Source: an uncultured Mucilaginibacter sp. (GTDB lineage Bacteria > Bacteroidota > Bacteroidia > Sphingobacteriales > Sphingobacteriaceae). From it: 16,306 nucleotides of DNA. Position 1 is the stretch's first letter; every line of letters begins with the position of its first letter. Both the position numbers and the translations under genes were made by a program. The notes beneath the pieces were generated by a model. The model had not been told where the DNA came from and searched no databases. It was given only the letters and a program-made list of their open reading frames with translations. This document shows, in pieces, positions 1 to 7,243 of this stretch. The stretch covers positions 1 through 16,306 of the forward strand of contig NZ_CAMLOV010000129.1 in assembly GCF_946481715.1 (NCBI RefSeq). The letters are read 5' to 3'.

Positions 1-55
1 CTGGCGCGCCTTTGGCGGCAGGCTGACCGAAGTGATGCGCGGCTTTATTGTTTAA
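1..55 (+). CDS. C-terminal end of an unidentified protein (partial)
   Basis: One plus-strand frame is open from the window edge and ends at TAA (53-55), giving a tail that reads WRAFGGRLTEVMRGFIV. It stops 12 bases before the stop codon of the convergent tyrS gene, which is the usual spacing for two convergent genes. Too little is present to name a family. The other frames have no better-placed stop. A chance open frame of this length cannot be excluded, so the call rests mainly on position. Confidence 0.4.
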   Translation, partial: WRAFGGRLTEVMRGFIV

Positions 56-67
56 ATAAAACGCAAA

Positions 68-1351
68 TTATTCGGCAACAATTAAAAAATAATTCCGCTT
101 GCCTTTTTGCACCACTAAGTATTTGTTATTGATGAGATTATCCACGTTGTAAATATCATCGGGAGTGCCAATTTTTTCTTTGTTGATAGCTACACCGCCA
201 CCCTGTACCATTTTCTTTGCTTCGCCTTTAGACGGGAAAATGGCTGTTTTGGCTGCCAGCAAGTCGGTTACAGGTACGCCTGTTTCTAAATCGGCTTTGC
301 TAACGTTGAAATTAGGCACACCGCTGAAAATGGCCAGCACTTCTTCATCGTTTAGTTCACTTAAAAACTCTATGCCGGTGTTACCGAATAAAAACTCTGT
401 AGATTTTATGGCTTTGATGTATTCAGCTTCACCATGTACGCGCAACGTGATATCTTTCGCCAGTGCTTTTTGCAGTGTCCGTAGGTGTGGGGCGGCATCG
501 TGCTCTGCTTCCATCGCTTCAATGGTTTCCCTATCAAACAGCGTAAATATCTTGATGTAGGTTTTTGCGTCGTCGTCGCCAGTGTTTAACCAAAACTGGT
601 AAAATTGGTATGGCGATGTTTTTGCTGCATCCAACCAGATATTGCCTCCTTCGGATTTGCCGAATTTGGTACCATCAGCCTTTTTGATCAGTTGGGTGGT
701 CAGCGCAAAAGCTTCTCCGCGCCCTTTGCGGCGGATCAGTTCGGTACCGGTAACAATATTACCCCACTGGTCGCTGCCACCCATTTGCAAGGCACAGTTG
801 CGGTTTTTCCACAGGTAGTAAAAATCGTAGCCCTGTACCAACTGGTACGAAAATTCGGTAAACGACATGCCCGTATCGCCATTGATGCGGTTTTTGACCG
901 AATCTTTGGCCATCATGTAATTCACGGTGATATGCTTGCCAACATCACGGATAAAGTTCAAAAAGTCGTACCCTTTAAACCAATCGTAGTTGTTCACCAT
1001 TTGGGCGGCGTTATCGCCGGTTTCAAAATCAAGGAACCTTTCTAATTGGCCTTTTATACCATTAAGGTTATGCTGCAGGTCTTCTTCGTTCAGTAAGTTA
1101 CGTTCTGCCGATTTACCGGAGGGGTCGCCCACCATGCCGGTAGCGCCGCCAACTAATGCAAATGGCTTATGGCCCGCACGCTGGAAGTGTATCAACGTCA
1201 TGATCTGGGCGAGGCTGCCCACGTGCAACGAGTCAGCAGTAGGGTCGAAGCCTATATATCCGGAAACCATCCCTTTGTTCAGTAATTCTTCAGTCCCGGG
1301 CATTATATCGTGCAGCATGCCGCGCCAGCGTAGTTCTTCTACAAAATTCAT
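68..1351 (-). CDS. tyrS: Tyrosyl-tRNA synthetase (class I)
   Basis: Cytoplasmic enzyme that activates tyrosine with ATP and charges tRNA-Tyr. The 427-residue length is normal for the bacterial TyrRS family. Class I signatures are visible: the tyrosine-pocket stretch [15 protein letters not shown] at about 32-46, which contains the HIGH-equivalent HVGS (43-46); GGSDQWGN at 191-198; and the KMSKS-equivalent KFGKS at 229-233. A C-terminal S4-type RNA-binding domain starts around residue 365 ([17 protein letters not shown]). The ATG start at 1349-1351 lies about 30 nt downstream of a good Bacteroidota promoter, with a short hairpin in between (listed separately). It is transcribed alone, divergent from the AcpH-like gene and convergent with the partial gene at the left edge. 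No truncation is seen. Confidence 0.97.
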   Translation of the reverse strand: MNFVEELRWRGMLHDIMPGTEELLNKGMVSGYIGFDPTADSLHVGSLAQIMTLIHFQRAGHKPFALVGGATGMVGDPSGKSAERNLLNEEDLQHNLNGIKGQLERFLDFETGDNAAQMVNNYDWFKGYDFLNFIRDVGKHITVNYMMAKDSVKNRINGDTGMSFTEFSYQLVQGYDFYYLWKNRNCALQMGGSDQWGNIVTGTELIRRKGRGEAFALTTQLIKKADGTKFGKSEGGNIWLDAAKTSPYQFYQFWLNTGDDDAKTYIKIFTLFDRETIEAMEAEHDAAPHLRTLQKALAKDITLRVHGEAEYIKAIKSTEFLFGNTGIEFLSELNDEEVLAIFSGVPNFNVSKADLETGVPVTDLLAAKTAIFPSKGEAKKMVQGGGVAINKEKIGTPDDIYNVDNLINNKYLVVQKGKRNYFLIVAE

Positions 1352-1368
1352 GTGTATATCTTTTCAAT

Positions 1369-1384
1369 CCCAGTTGCTACTGGG
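1369..1384 (-). promoter_or_regulatory. 5'-leader hairpin of tyrS
   Basis: A perfect 6-bp stem with a 4-nt loop, CCCAGT-AGCA-ACTGGG on the minus strand, lies 17 nt upstream of the tyrS ATG and directly downstream of the predicted promoter. If transcription starts 4-7 nt after the TTTG box, the hairpin forms at the very 5' end of the mRNA. It has no T-tract, so it is not a terminator. A similar hairpin occurs at the same place in front of rpsA. Its function is inferred only; it may stabilise the mRNA or control initiation. Confidence 0.5.
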
Positions 1385-1388
1385 ACGG

Positions 1389-1419
1389 CAAAGATAGCAG
1401 TTTATCCTTTCCACGTAAA
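1389..1419 (-). promoter_or_regulatory. Predicted tyrS promoter (Bacteroidota type)
   Basis: The minus strand carries TATCTTTG (1396 to 1389), an exact match to the TAnnTTTG -7 consensus of the Bacteroidota primary sigma factor. A TTTA -33 half-match (1419 to 1416) lies 19 bp upstream. The expected start of transcription is about 30 nt before the tyrS ATG. Confidence 0.6.
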
Positions 1420-1540
1420 TGATTTATGGCTTTTGCCTGTGTAAACTGGGGGTGATATTGCTATTAAACCTGTGTTAAGGCTTTTTTATATGGCATAATT
1501 TTCGTTTATTGCTACAAACGGAACATTTTAGCCCCTGCCT

Positions 1541-2203
1541 ATGAATTTTTTGTCGCATTATTATTTCGACCGGGACACTACCGATTGCTATTTTACCTTA
1601 GGTACCGTACTGCCCGACCTGTTGAAAAATGCCGACAAGACCATCATCCTTCACCCCGAAAAATTAGTGCATGCAAACCCTAAGGTTAACTCCATCATCG
1701 CCGGCTGGAATAAGCATTTGCTGGTTGATAAGTACTTTCATACCTCGGAGTTTTTTCTGCATCATTCGCACACACTCAAAAAATTGCTTACGCCTGTCAT
1801 TGCCGGTTCACCCGTAAAACCATTCTTTTTAGGGCACATCACTATCGAACTCATTTTGGATAACTTGCTCATCACCACCAATAAAATATCGGTAGATGAT
1901 TTTTACGGTCATTTGGATAGCTGCGATGTGGAGATCATTAATGAGTTCCTGGCTTTTGCGGGTATGAAGAACACCGCCATCTTCGCTAAGTTTTACCAGG
2001 AATTTAAAAGAAGCCGTTACCTGCACACTTATGCCAACCTGGAGCAGGTTACCTACGCCCTTAAACGCATCTGCATGCGCGTATGGCGCGACCCGTTTAC
2101 CCCGGAGCATGAATTGGCCATGACGGAGGTTGTATTAGCCTACCGCCTTGGTTTGTTGGATAGTTTTATGGAGATTTATGAGGAAATAGGGGGGAAGTTA
2201 TGA
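1541..2203 (+). CDS. AcpH/DUF479-like putative acyl-carrier-protein phosphodiesterase
   Basis: The 220-residue protein starts MNFLSHYYF, which matches the MNFLAH-type N-terminus of AcpH/DUF479 proteins. A GTVLPDLL segment at 21-28 corresponds to the conserved G-x-x-x-x-D region. Further His/Asp positions (H59, D63, H67, and H99 with D107 in GHITIELILDNLL) fit a metal-dependent hydrolase of HD-like fold. In E. coli, AcpH removes the 4'-phosphopantetheine group from ACP. Similarity to AcpH is clear at the N-terminus but weaker later, so substrate and reaction are uncertain. No signal peptide is present, so it should be cytoplasmic. It is divergent from tyrS. Its stop overlaps the start of the next gene (ATGA), implying translational coupling. 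Confidence 0.6.
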   Translation: MNFLSHYYFDRDTTDCYFTLGTVLPDLLKNADKTIILHPEKLVHANPKVNSIIAGWNKHLLVDKYFHTSEFFLHHSHTLKKLLTPVIAGSPVKPFFLGHITIELILDNLLITTNKISVDDFYGHLDSCDVEIINEFLAFAGMKNTAIFAKFYQEFKRSRYLHTYANLEQVTYALKRICMRVWRDPFTPEHELAMTEVVLAYRLGLLDSFMEIYEEIGGKL

Positions 2204-2394
2204 TAAAGAAGAAGGTATATGCAAAAGCGGATTTTGATAAAATTGCGACAGAAACAACCGGCGGCGTTTATAATTCCGATTTTGTAAAAAAAGTGAAGCA
2301 GAGCAAGAAGGAGGTTGAGGATGGCAAATTCATAATGTTAGATTCCTGTAAATCGTTATGGGAAAATTTAGCTGAATTAAGCATGCCCAAATAA
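2200..2394 (+). CDS. Small antitoxin-like protein, no toxin partner seen
   Basis: A 64-residue, lysine-rich protein whose ATG (2200-2202) overlaps the stop of the AcpH-like gene (TGA at 2201-2203). The overlap supports real, coupled translation. The segment FVKKVKQSKKEVEDGKF (28-44), followed by LWENL (53-57), resembles the C-terminal pattern of small Bacteroidota antitoxins (DUF2683/RelB-like: F-V-x-K-I-x-x-S-x-x-x-x-x-x-G-K then L-W). That family usually precedes a RelE/ParE-type toxin, but the next 343 bp contain no toxin gene. It may be an orphan antitoxin, a remnant of a toxin-antitoxin pair, or an unrelated partner of the upstream enzyme. The family assignment is from memory. Confidence 0.55.
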   Translation: MIKKKVYAKADFDKIATETTGGVYNSDFVKKVKQSKKEVEDGKFIMLDSCKSLWENLAELSMPK

Positions 2395-2663
2395 ATTACT
2401 GTCCCCGAAAATTTTACTTGACGAAATTTCCTGCGTTAGCGATAGTAGTGGAAAGCCCGTAAACGCAGCGTAGCGAAGTGCGGACTTGCAACGGAGAGCG
2501 CGGGCCGCAGGCAACGCCATAATACCAACGATTTAAGTAGCTGATATGGCATTGATTATGGAGTAATAACCAAAAATTCTCCATAAAGCCCTTAATCCCC
2601 TCCTCCAATTTTATAAATCCTACCAAAAACCGCCTAAAAATCAATATTTAACAGTAAAAATAT
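2395..2663. other. Non-coding gap with a structured GC-rich element, upstream of the rpsA promoter
   Basis: Between the small antitoxin-like gene and rpsA there are 343 bases without a convincing gene. The left part holds a GC-rich folded element (2431-2517, listed separately). The right part (about 2521-2660) is AT-rich, with no recognisable structure until the rpsA promoter. A 76-codon minus-strand open frame crosses the folded element and is judged spurious. Confidence 0.6.
2431..2517. repeat. Structured GC-rich intergenic element, probable dispersed repeat
   Basis: This 87-bp block is much richer in GC than its AT-rich surroundings. CTGCG (2431-2435) pairs with CGCAG (2506-2510), and GCCCG (2455-2459) pairs with CGGGC (2501-2505), so the two stems stack. 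CGCA (2464-2467) can pair with TGCG (2479-2482) inside. GCGTT (2433-2437) can alternatively pair with AACGC (2513-2517). Two half-motifs, GTGGAAAGCCCG and ACGGAGAGCGCGG, look like diverged copies of each other. I recall similar 'tagtggaaagcccg' elements scattered between genes in Bacteroidota genomes; this could not be checked here. Confidence 0.55.
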
Positions 2664-2695
2664 TTTTATCTATAAAAATTATATCCGTACCTTTG
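2664..2695 (+). promoter_or_regulatory. Predicted rpsA promoter (Bacteroidota type)
   Basis: TACCTTTG (2688-2695) matches the TAnnTTTG -7 consensus exactly. A TTTT -33 half-match (2664-2667) lies 20 bp upstream, within a very AT-rich stretch. Transcription should start near 2699-2702, about 37 nt before the rpsA ATG. Confidence 0.6.
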
Positions 2696-2699
2696 CAGT

Positions 2700-2716
2700 C
2701 CCAATTAAGTGTTGGG
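2700..2716 (+). promoter_or_regulatory. 5'-leader hairpin of rpsA
   Basis: CCCAA (2700-2704) pairs with TTGGG (2712-2716) around a 7-nt loop, directly after the predicted promoter and before the AAGGAG ribosome-binding site (2720-2725). It has the same position and nearly the same 5' arm as the tyrS leader hairpin. The stem is short, so the structural claim is moderate. What raises it above chance is the match to the tyrS leader. Confidence 0.45.
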
Positions 2717-2737
2717 AAAAAGGAGTAAAATTTATTA

Positions 2738-4747
2738 ATGGCAAAAAAACAAGAAGCAGAAAAAGAATTAAAAGCTAAGGAAGCGGAACTGGGTACAGTT
2801 ACTGCAACCGCAGAAAAAGAAACTATTGAATCAGAAGCTGATTCGATATCAATCGAAGAGATCAAATCTAAGATCGCAGTTGCACCACTGGAAGATTTCG
2901 ACTGGGATGCAGATGACAAAAAATTTGGTAACTACAGCGATAGCGACCGTGAGAAACTTGAAAAACTTTATGATGGAACTTTCAGCTCTATCACTAAAGG
3001 CGAAATTATCTCTGGTGTTGTTGTAAATATCAATAACAAAGATGTTGTATTAAACATCGGGTTCAAATCTGACGGTTTGGTATCGGTTTCTGAATTCCGT
3101 GATACACCTGATCTGAAGATCGGTGATTCAGTTGAAGTATTTGTTGAATCGCAGGAAGATGCTAACGGACAGTTAGTGCTTTCTCGTAAACGTGCTAAAA
3201 CTCAAAAATCATGGGAGCGCATTAATTCGGCACTGGATAACGATGAGATCATCACAGGTTTTGTAAAAAGCCGTACTAAAGGTGGTTTAATTGTTGATAT
3301 TATGGGCGTTGAAGCCTTTTTACCAGGTTCACAGATCGACATCAAACCTATCAGGGATTATGATGTATATGTGGGCAAAACAATGGAATTTAAAGTTGTT
3401 AAGATAAACCACGAGTTTAAAAACGTTGTGGTATCGCACAAAGTGCTTATCGAAGACGATTTGGAAAACCAAAAAACAGAAATTGTTGCCAAGCTTGAAA
3501 AAGGCCAGGTATTGGAAGGTACCGTTAAAAACATTACCGATTTTGGTGTATTCATCGACCTTGGTGGCGTAGACGGTTTACTGCACATTACCGACATATC
3601 TTGGGGCCGCATAGAGCACCCGAGAGAAGTATTATCATTAGATCAGAAGATCAACGTTGTTGTGCTTGATTTTGATGATGAGAAAAAACGTATCGCTTTA
3701 GGTTTAAAACAACTTACCCCGCACCCTTGGCAGTCGCTTGACGAGAACATCGTTATCGGCTCTAAAGTAAAAGGCAGGATTGTTACCGTTGCTGATTACG
3801 GCGCGTTCTTAGAAATTATCCCGGGTGTTGAAGGTTTGATCCACGTGTCAGAAATGTCATGGTCTCAAAACCTGCGTAACCCACAGGAATTCCTGAAAGT
3901 TGGCGACGAAGTTGAAGCGCAGGTATTAACCTTAGACCGCGACGAACGCAAAATGAGCCTTGGTATTAAACAATTAACTCCTGATCCTTGGCAAAATGCC
4001 GGTACCAGGTATGCAATTGGTACTACTCATGTTGCCACAGTTAAAAACATGACCAACTTTGGTGTGTTTGTTGAACTGGAAGACGGCATCGACGGTTTGA
4101 TCCACATCTCTGACTTATCATGGTCTAAAAAAGTAAACCACCCTAACGAATTTACTAAGGTTGGCGAAAAACTGAACGTGGTAGTATTAGAGCTTGATAT
4201 TGATAACCGCAAACTGAGCTTAGGCCACAAACAGCTGGAAGAAAACCCTTGGGATACTTTTGAAACTATCTTCACTATCGATTCGATACATGAAGGTACT
4301 GTATTGAAAGTAACTGATAAAGGCGCTATCGTAGCTTTACCTTATGGTGTTGAAGGCTTTGCCCCAACCAAGCATTTGGTAAAAGAAGATGGTAAAGCTT
4401 TAAAAGCTGAAGAAGCTGCTGAGTTTAAGATCATCGAATTCAATAAAGAAAACAAACGTATCGTTATTTCACACTCACGTATATGGGAAGAAGCTCGCGC
4501 TGATGCTCGTGTACAGGAATTTGAAAACCGTAAAAAAGAAGCAAAATCTGCTAACAACGCGGTTAAGAAAGTGAAAGAATCAGTTGAGAAATCAACTTTA
4601 GGCGACCTTAGCGTATTAGCTCAGTTAAAAGAGCAAATGGAAGGTGCTGAAAGCAAAGCGGCTAAAAAAGCTCCTATTGCTGCAGCCCCGGTAGCTAAAG
4701 CAGAGCCGGAAGCTGCTGCTGAAACTGAAGAAACCGAAGAAGTTTAA
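2738..4747 (+). CDS. rpsA: 30S ribosomal protein S1
   Basis: The 669-residue protein consists of six S1 RNA-binding domains at about 87-152, 170-235, 256-324, 341-411, 428-498 and 515-580. The third to fifth carry the classic pattern G-x-V-x-x-x-x-x-F-G-x-F-V, then GLIHxSxxSW, as in DGLIHISDLSW. S1 binds mRNA and helps unfold and place it on the 30S subunit. Residues 1-60 are a charged, acidic/lysine-rich extension. Residues 581-669 form an Ala/Glu/Lys-rich tail ending in acidic residues, as is common in Bacteroidota S1. The ATG at 2738 is preceded by AAGGAG (2720-2725) at a rather long 12-nt spacing. The gene has its own promoter and leader hairpin and ends at a strong terminator, so it appears monocistronic. 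Confidence 0.97.
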   Translation: MAKKQEAEKELKAKEAELGTVTATAEKETIESEADSISIEEIKSKIAVAPLEDFDWDADDKKFGNYSDSDREKLEKLYDGTFSSITKGEIISGVVVNINNKDVVLNIGFKSDGLVSVSEFRDTPDLKIGDSVEVFVESQEDANGQLVLSRKRAKTQKSWERINSALDNDEIITGFVKSRTKGGLIVDIMGVEAFLPGSQIDIKPIRDYDVYVGKTMEFKVVKINHEFKNVVVSHKVLIEDDLENQKTEIVAKLEKGQVLEGTVKNITDFGVFIDLGGVDGLLHITDISWGRIEHPREVLSLDQKINVVVLDFDDEKKRIALGLKQLTPHPWQSLDENIVIGSKVKGRIVTVADYGAFLEIIPGVEGLIHVSEMSWSQNLRNPQEFLKVGDEVEAQVLTLDRDERKMSLGIKQLTPDPWQNAGTRYAIGTTHVATVKNMTNFGVFVELEDGIDGLIHISDLSWSKKVNHPNEFTKVGEKLNVVVLELDIDNRKLSLGHKQLEENPWDTFETIFTIDSIHEGTVLKVTDKGAIVALPYGVEGFAPTKHLVKEDGKALKAEEAAEFKIIEFNKENKRIVISHSRIWEEARADARVQEFENRKKEAKSANNAVKKVKESVEKSTLGDLSVLAQLKEQMEGAESKAAKKAPIAAAPVAKAEPEAAAETEETEEV

Positions 4748-4770
4748 TCTTCCGGACGTTTAATATTATT

Positions 4771-4802
4771 AAGCCCTCCTGAGCAATCGGGAGGGCTTTT
4801 TT
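4771..4802 (+). terminator. Rho-independent terminator of rpsA
   Basis: A 9-bp perfect stem, AAGCCCTCC (4771-4779) with GGAGGGCTT (4790-4798), is followed by a T run to 4802. It lies 23 bp after the rpsA stop codon. The convergent methyltransferase gene ends downstream at 4876. Confidence 0.9.
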
Positions 4803-4875
4803 GTTGGGGAAAAATATAGATTGGAGTTAAGAATATTAACATTATCCAGTCACCTTATCCCAATGGTTTAACCAC

Positions 4876-5406
4876 TTAGCTATACAGTTTGGAGTGAAAA
4901 TCCCAAAGGACGATCCCTGCCGACACCACAATATTGAACGAGTGTTTTGTGCCGAATTGCGGGATCTCGATGCAGGTATCTATTAATTGCATAGCCTCTT
5001 CGCTTACGCCATTTACTTCATTGCCGAATATCAGGGCGTATTTTTCATGGCGGGATGGCATAAATTCATTCAGCATGGTGCTGTTTTCGGCTTGCTCAAT
5101 AGCCACTATTTTGTAGCCGTCTCTGCGGAGTTTTGCTATGGCCGCCACCGTGTCGTCAAAATATTGCCAGGTAACGGACTGGGTTGCGCCAAGGGCTGTC
5201 TTTTCAATTTCGCGGTGTGGAGGCTGGGCGGTAATGCCACAGAGGTAAACTGCCGTGGCCGCAAGCGCATCTGATGTACGAAATATAGAGCCTATATTGT
5301 GCATGCTGCGCACATTATCCAGCACCACTACTACCTGTAGTTTGTCCTGTTCTTTAAATTCATCAACAGTGACCCGGTTAAGTTCGTCTAATTTTAGTTT
5401 GCGCAT
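4876..5406 (-). CDS. TrmH/SpoU-family RNA methyltransferase
   Basis: A 176-residue SPOUT-class enzyme predicted to transfer a methyl group from S-adenosylmethionine to a ribose 2'-OH in tRNA or rRNA. All three SpoU motifs are visible. Motif 1 is NVRSMHNIGSIFRTSDA (31-47), with the catalytic Arg equivalent at R43. Motif 2 is FGNEVNGVS (127-135). Motif 3 is in 146-168 (IEIPQFGTKHSFNIVVSAG), where the knot binds the cofactor. The protein is short and lacks an N-terminal substrate-binding domain, as in the small TrmH/TrmL-like enzymes. The target nucleotide cannot be told from sequence. It lies 114 bp downstream of galK on the same strand. The gap holds an inverted repeat, so co-transcription is possible but not certain. 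Confidence 0.88.
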   Translation of the reverse strand: MRKLKLDELNRVTVDEFKEQDKLQVVVVLDNVRSMHNIGSIFRTSDALAATAVYLCGITAQPPHREIEKTALGATQSVTWQYFDDTVAAIAKLRRDGYKIVAIEQAENSTMLNEFMPSRHEKYALIFGNEVNGVSEEAMQLIDTCIEIPQFGTKHSFNIVVSAGIVLWDFHSKLYS

Positions 5407-5410
5407 GGTT

Positions 5411-5513
5411 GGTGAGTAGTGAATAGTTGATGGAATGAATAGTTATATTGGTGGCAAATAGAACGGATCAGTAGCATTTGCAGCCACACACTACGCTCTA
5501 TTCACCCCTCACC
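5411..5513. repeat. Imperfect inverted repeat in the galK-methyltransferase gap
   Basis: GGTGAGTAGTGAATAG (5411-5426) and CTATTCACCCCTCACC (5498-5513) are inverted copies matching at 14 of 16 positions, separated by 71 bp. One arm abuts the start of the methyltransferase gene and the other the end of galK, so together they span nearly the whole intergenic region. There is no T-tract, so it is not a standard terminator. It could be a small dispersed palindromic element or an mRNA structure. Confidence 0.5.
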
Positions 5514-5520
5514 AAAAAAG

Positions 5521-6693
5521 CTAGTACACCGCTACAACTTCATTTAACAACCCAACGCCATCACCAATTAGGGAACTATAAACAGATGGGGCGTAACCTA
5601 CCTCTTTGGTATAATATTCCGTTACTTCGGCGCTGAATTTATCAAAGGCATCCTTTTTAACCAATGCAATAGCGCAGCCGCCAAAGCCGGCACCGGTCAT
5701 GCGGGCGCCAATTACATCTTTATTAGGTTTGCAGAAGTTTACAACTGTATCCAATTCCTTCCCGCTTACCTCGTAAAGGGTGCTTAAAGAGTTGTGCGAA
5801 GCATACATCAACCTGCCAAATTCTGACAGATCATTGTTACTAAGCGCCTTTGCAGCCAGTTTAACACGATCGTTCTCTTCTACAACGTGGGTAGCCCTAT
5901 CTAAAACAACCTCGTTGGTAATCAGGCGCTTGTATTTGTTGAAAGTGCTTGTATCAATATCGCAGAGGTAGTTGATATCAAGCTCGGTTTTTAAAGCTGC
6001 GAGTGCCGAGTTGCATTCCTGCACGCGTTCGTTGTACTTAGATTCCGCCAACTTACGGGGCTTGTTAGTATTAATGATGGCCAGCAGGTAATCGCCAAGA
6101 TTGCTGTCAACGGCTTGATAATCCAGCGTATCGCAGTTTAGCATCAGGGCTTTGTTTTTTTCGCCAAAGGCAACCGAAAACTGGTCCATAATGCCGCTTT
6201 GCAGCCCAATAAAGCTATTTTCTACCCATTTGGCCAATTTTACCAATTCCAGCTTAGTGTAACCGGCATCGAATAAGTCGTTCAATGCATAAGCGGTAAC
6301 TACTTCAATCGATGCAGATGATGACAAACCTGATGCGATGGGGATATTGCCATAATACAGCATATCAAGCCCTTGCAGCTGTTTACCGTCTTTATTAAAA
6401 TGTTCGATAACGCCGGTAGGGTAATTGAACCAAAGTTCCTCTTTTTTTGCATTGGTAGATCCTACTGTGATTTCTGCAGTTTCTTTAAAATTGACGCTTT
6501 TAAAGCGGAACACGCCATCGTTATTAGGTGCAACAAGCAGGTAGGTGCCTAAAGTAACCGCACAGGGCATTACCAGCCCGCCATTGTAGTCGATATGTTC
6601 GCCAATCAGGTTTACCCTTCCCGGCGAAAAATAGGTGTACTGGTGCTCTTTACCGTAGTGTGCTAAAAATTCCTGCTGCAATTGCTCTCTCAT
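5521..6693 (-). CDS. galK: Galactokinase
   Basis: GHMP-family kinase that phosphorylates alpha-D-galactose at C1 with ATP, the first committed step of the Leloir pathway. The 390-residue length is typical. The galactokinase signature PGRVNLIGEHIDYNGG is at 24-39 and includes the catalytic-site Arg (R26). The ATP-binding loop GLSSSAS is at 122-128. GIMDQF (167-172) carries the catalytic Asp (D170), and MTGAGFGGC (332-340) is GHMP motif 3. No galT, galE or galactose transporter is nearby, so galK is separated from the rest of its pathway here. It is divergent from the YciI-like gene; no strong promoter was recognised for it. Confidence 0.96.
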   Translation of the reverse strand: MREQLQQEFLAHYGKEHQYTYFSPGRVNLIGEHIDYNGGLVMPCAVTLGTYLLVAPNNDGVFRFKSVNFKETAEITVGSTNAKKEELWFNYPTGVIEHFNKDGKQLQGLDMLYYGNIPIASGLSSSASIEVVTAYALNDLFDAGYTKLELVKLAKWVENSFIGLQSGIMDQFSVAFGEKNKALMLNCDTLDYQAVDSNLGDYLLAIINTNKPRKLAESKYNERVQECNSALAALKTELDINYLCDIDTSTFNKYKRLITNEVVLDRATHVVEENDRVKLAAKALSNNDLSEFGRLMYASHNSLSTLYEVSGKELDTVVNFCKPNKDVIGARMTGAGFGGCAIALVKKDAFDKFSAEVTEYYTKEVGYAPSVYSSLIGDGVGLLNEVVAVY

Positions 6694-6773
6694 AGTAGTG
6701 TTTTGGTTTAAAAAACAAATATTGTAAATCTTACAGTTATTTTATAGGCTTATATGTAACCATTTGCAATTAA

Positions 6774-6805
6774 TTTGTACAGGAAACAGAAGCGCCGTAT
6801 ACTTG
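6774..6805 (+). promoter_or_regulatory. Predicted promoter of the YciI-like gene
   Basis: TTTG (6774-6777) and TATACTTG (6798-6805), separated by 20 bp, match the Bacteroidota -33 TTTG and -7 TAnnTTTG elements with one mismatch in the -7 box. The -7 box ends 25 nt before the ATG at 6831. Confidence 0.5.
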
Positions 6806-6830
6806 TTGCTACCATATTAAAATAACCAAT

Positions 6831-7124
6831 ATGAACCAATACATAGTAACTGCATACGATTACACCGACGAAGGCGCATTAGACCGCCGCATGGGCGTAC
6901 GCCCGCATCACCTGGATGGCGCTGTAGCCCTTAAAGCCAGCGGCAACTATATCCTTGGCGGCGCTATTTTAAACGAAGAAGGCAAGATGATAGGATCGGT
7001 AATGGTGCTGCAATTTGAGAGCGAGGAAGGGCTGGAAGCCTGGAAAAAAAGCGAACCTTACATCACCCAAAAAATTTGGGAAACGGTAGACGTGAAACCT
7101 TTCAGGGTGGCGCAGGTGGGTTAA
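6831..7124 (+). CDS. YciI-like (YCII) domain protein
   Basis: A 97-residue single-domain protein of the YciI family, which has a ferredoxin-like dimeric alpha/beta barrel fold. It shows the expected order: an N-terminal strand (YIVTAYDY); the Arg/His cluster RPHHL at 24-28, with the conserved putative active-site His; GGAIL (43-47); a central strand (GSVMVLQF); and the SEPY motif (74-77) that stands where the family usually has D-P-[FY]. The role is unknown for most members; some are stress- or degradation-associated. It is cytoplasmic. It is divergent from galK and convergent with the next gene, so it is a single-gene unit. Confidence 0.85.
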   Translation: MNQYIVTAYDYTDEGALDRRMGVRPHHLDGAVALKASGNYILGGAILNEEGKMIGSVMVLQFESEEGLEAWKKSEPYITQKIWETVDVKPFRVAQVG

Positions 7125-7243
7125 TACCAGAAAAAATCTGTGTAATTCTTTAAATTTCTTCAAAAAACAGACCGTTTTAAATTGAACAAGCGGAGAGGTC
7201 GCAAGTCATTTTTTGAACAGTAAAATTAGGTGCGATTTTGAAT

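Noticed and set aside
605..1045. A 146-codon plus-strand open frame inside tyrS
   Set aside because: It lies wholly antisense to a clearly identified tyrS with intact motifs; it is a shadow frame.
2414..2644. A 76-codon minus-strand open frame upstream of rpsA
   Set aside because: It runs through the GC-rich folded element and the AT-rich promoter region. The sequence looks like translated repeat (Arg/Cys/Ser-rich middle), and no domain or start signal supports it.
7191..7206. tRNA T-arm-like snippet (GAGAGGTCGCAAGTC)
   Set aside because: Only about 15 bases resemble the 3' part of a tRNA, with no cloverleaf, acceptor stem or CCA around it. The match is too short to claim a tRNA remnant or attachment site.
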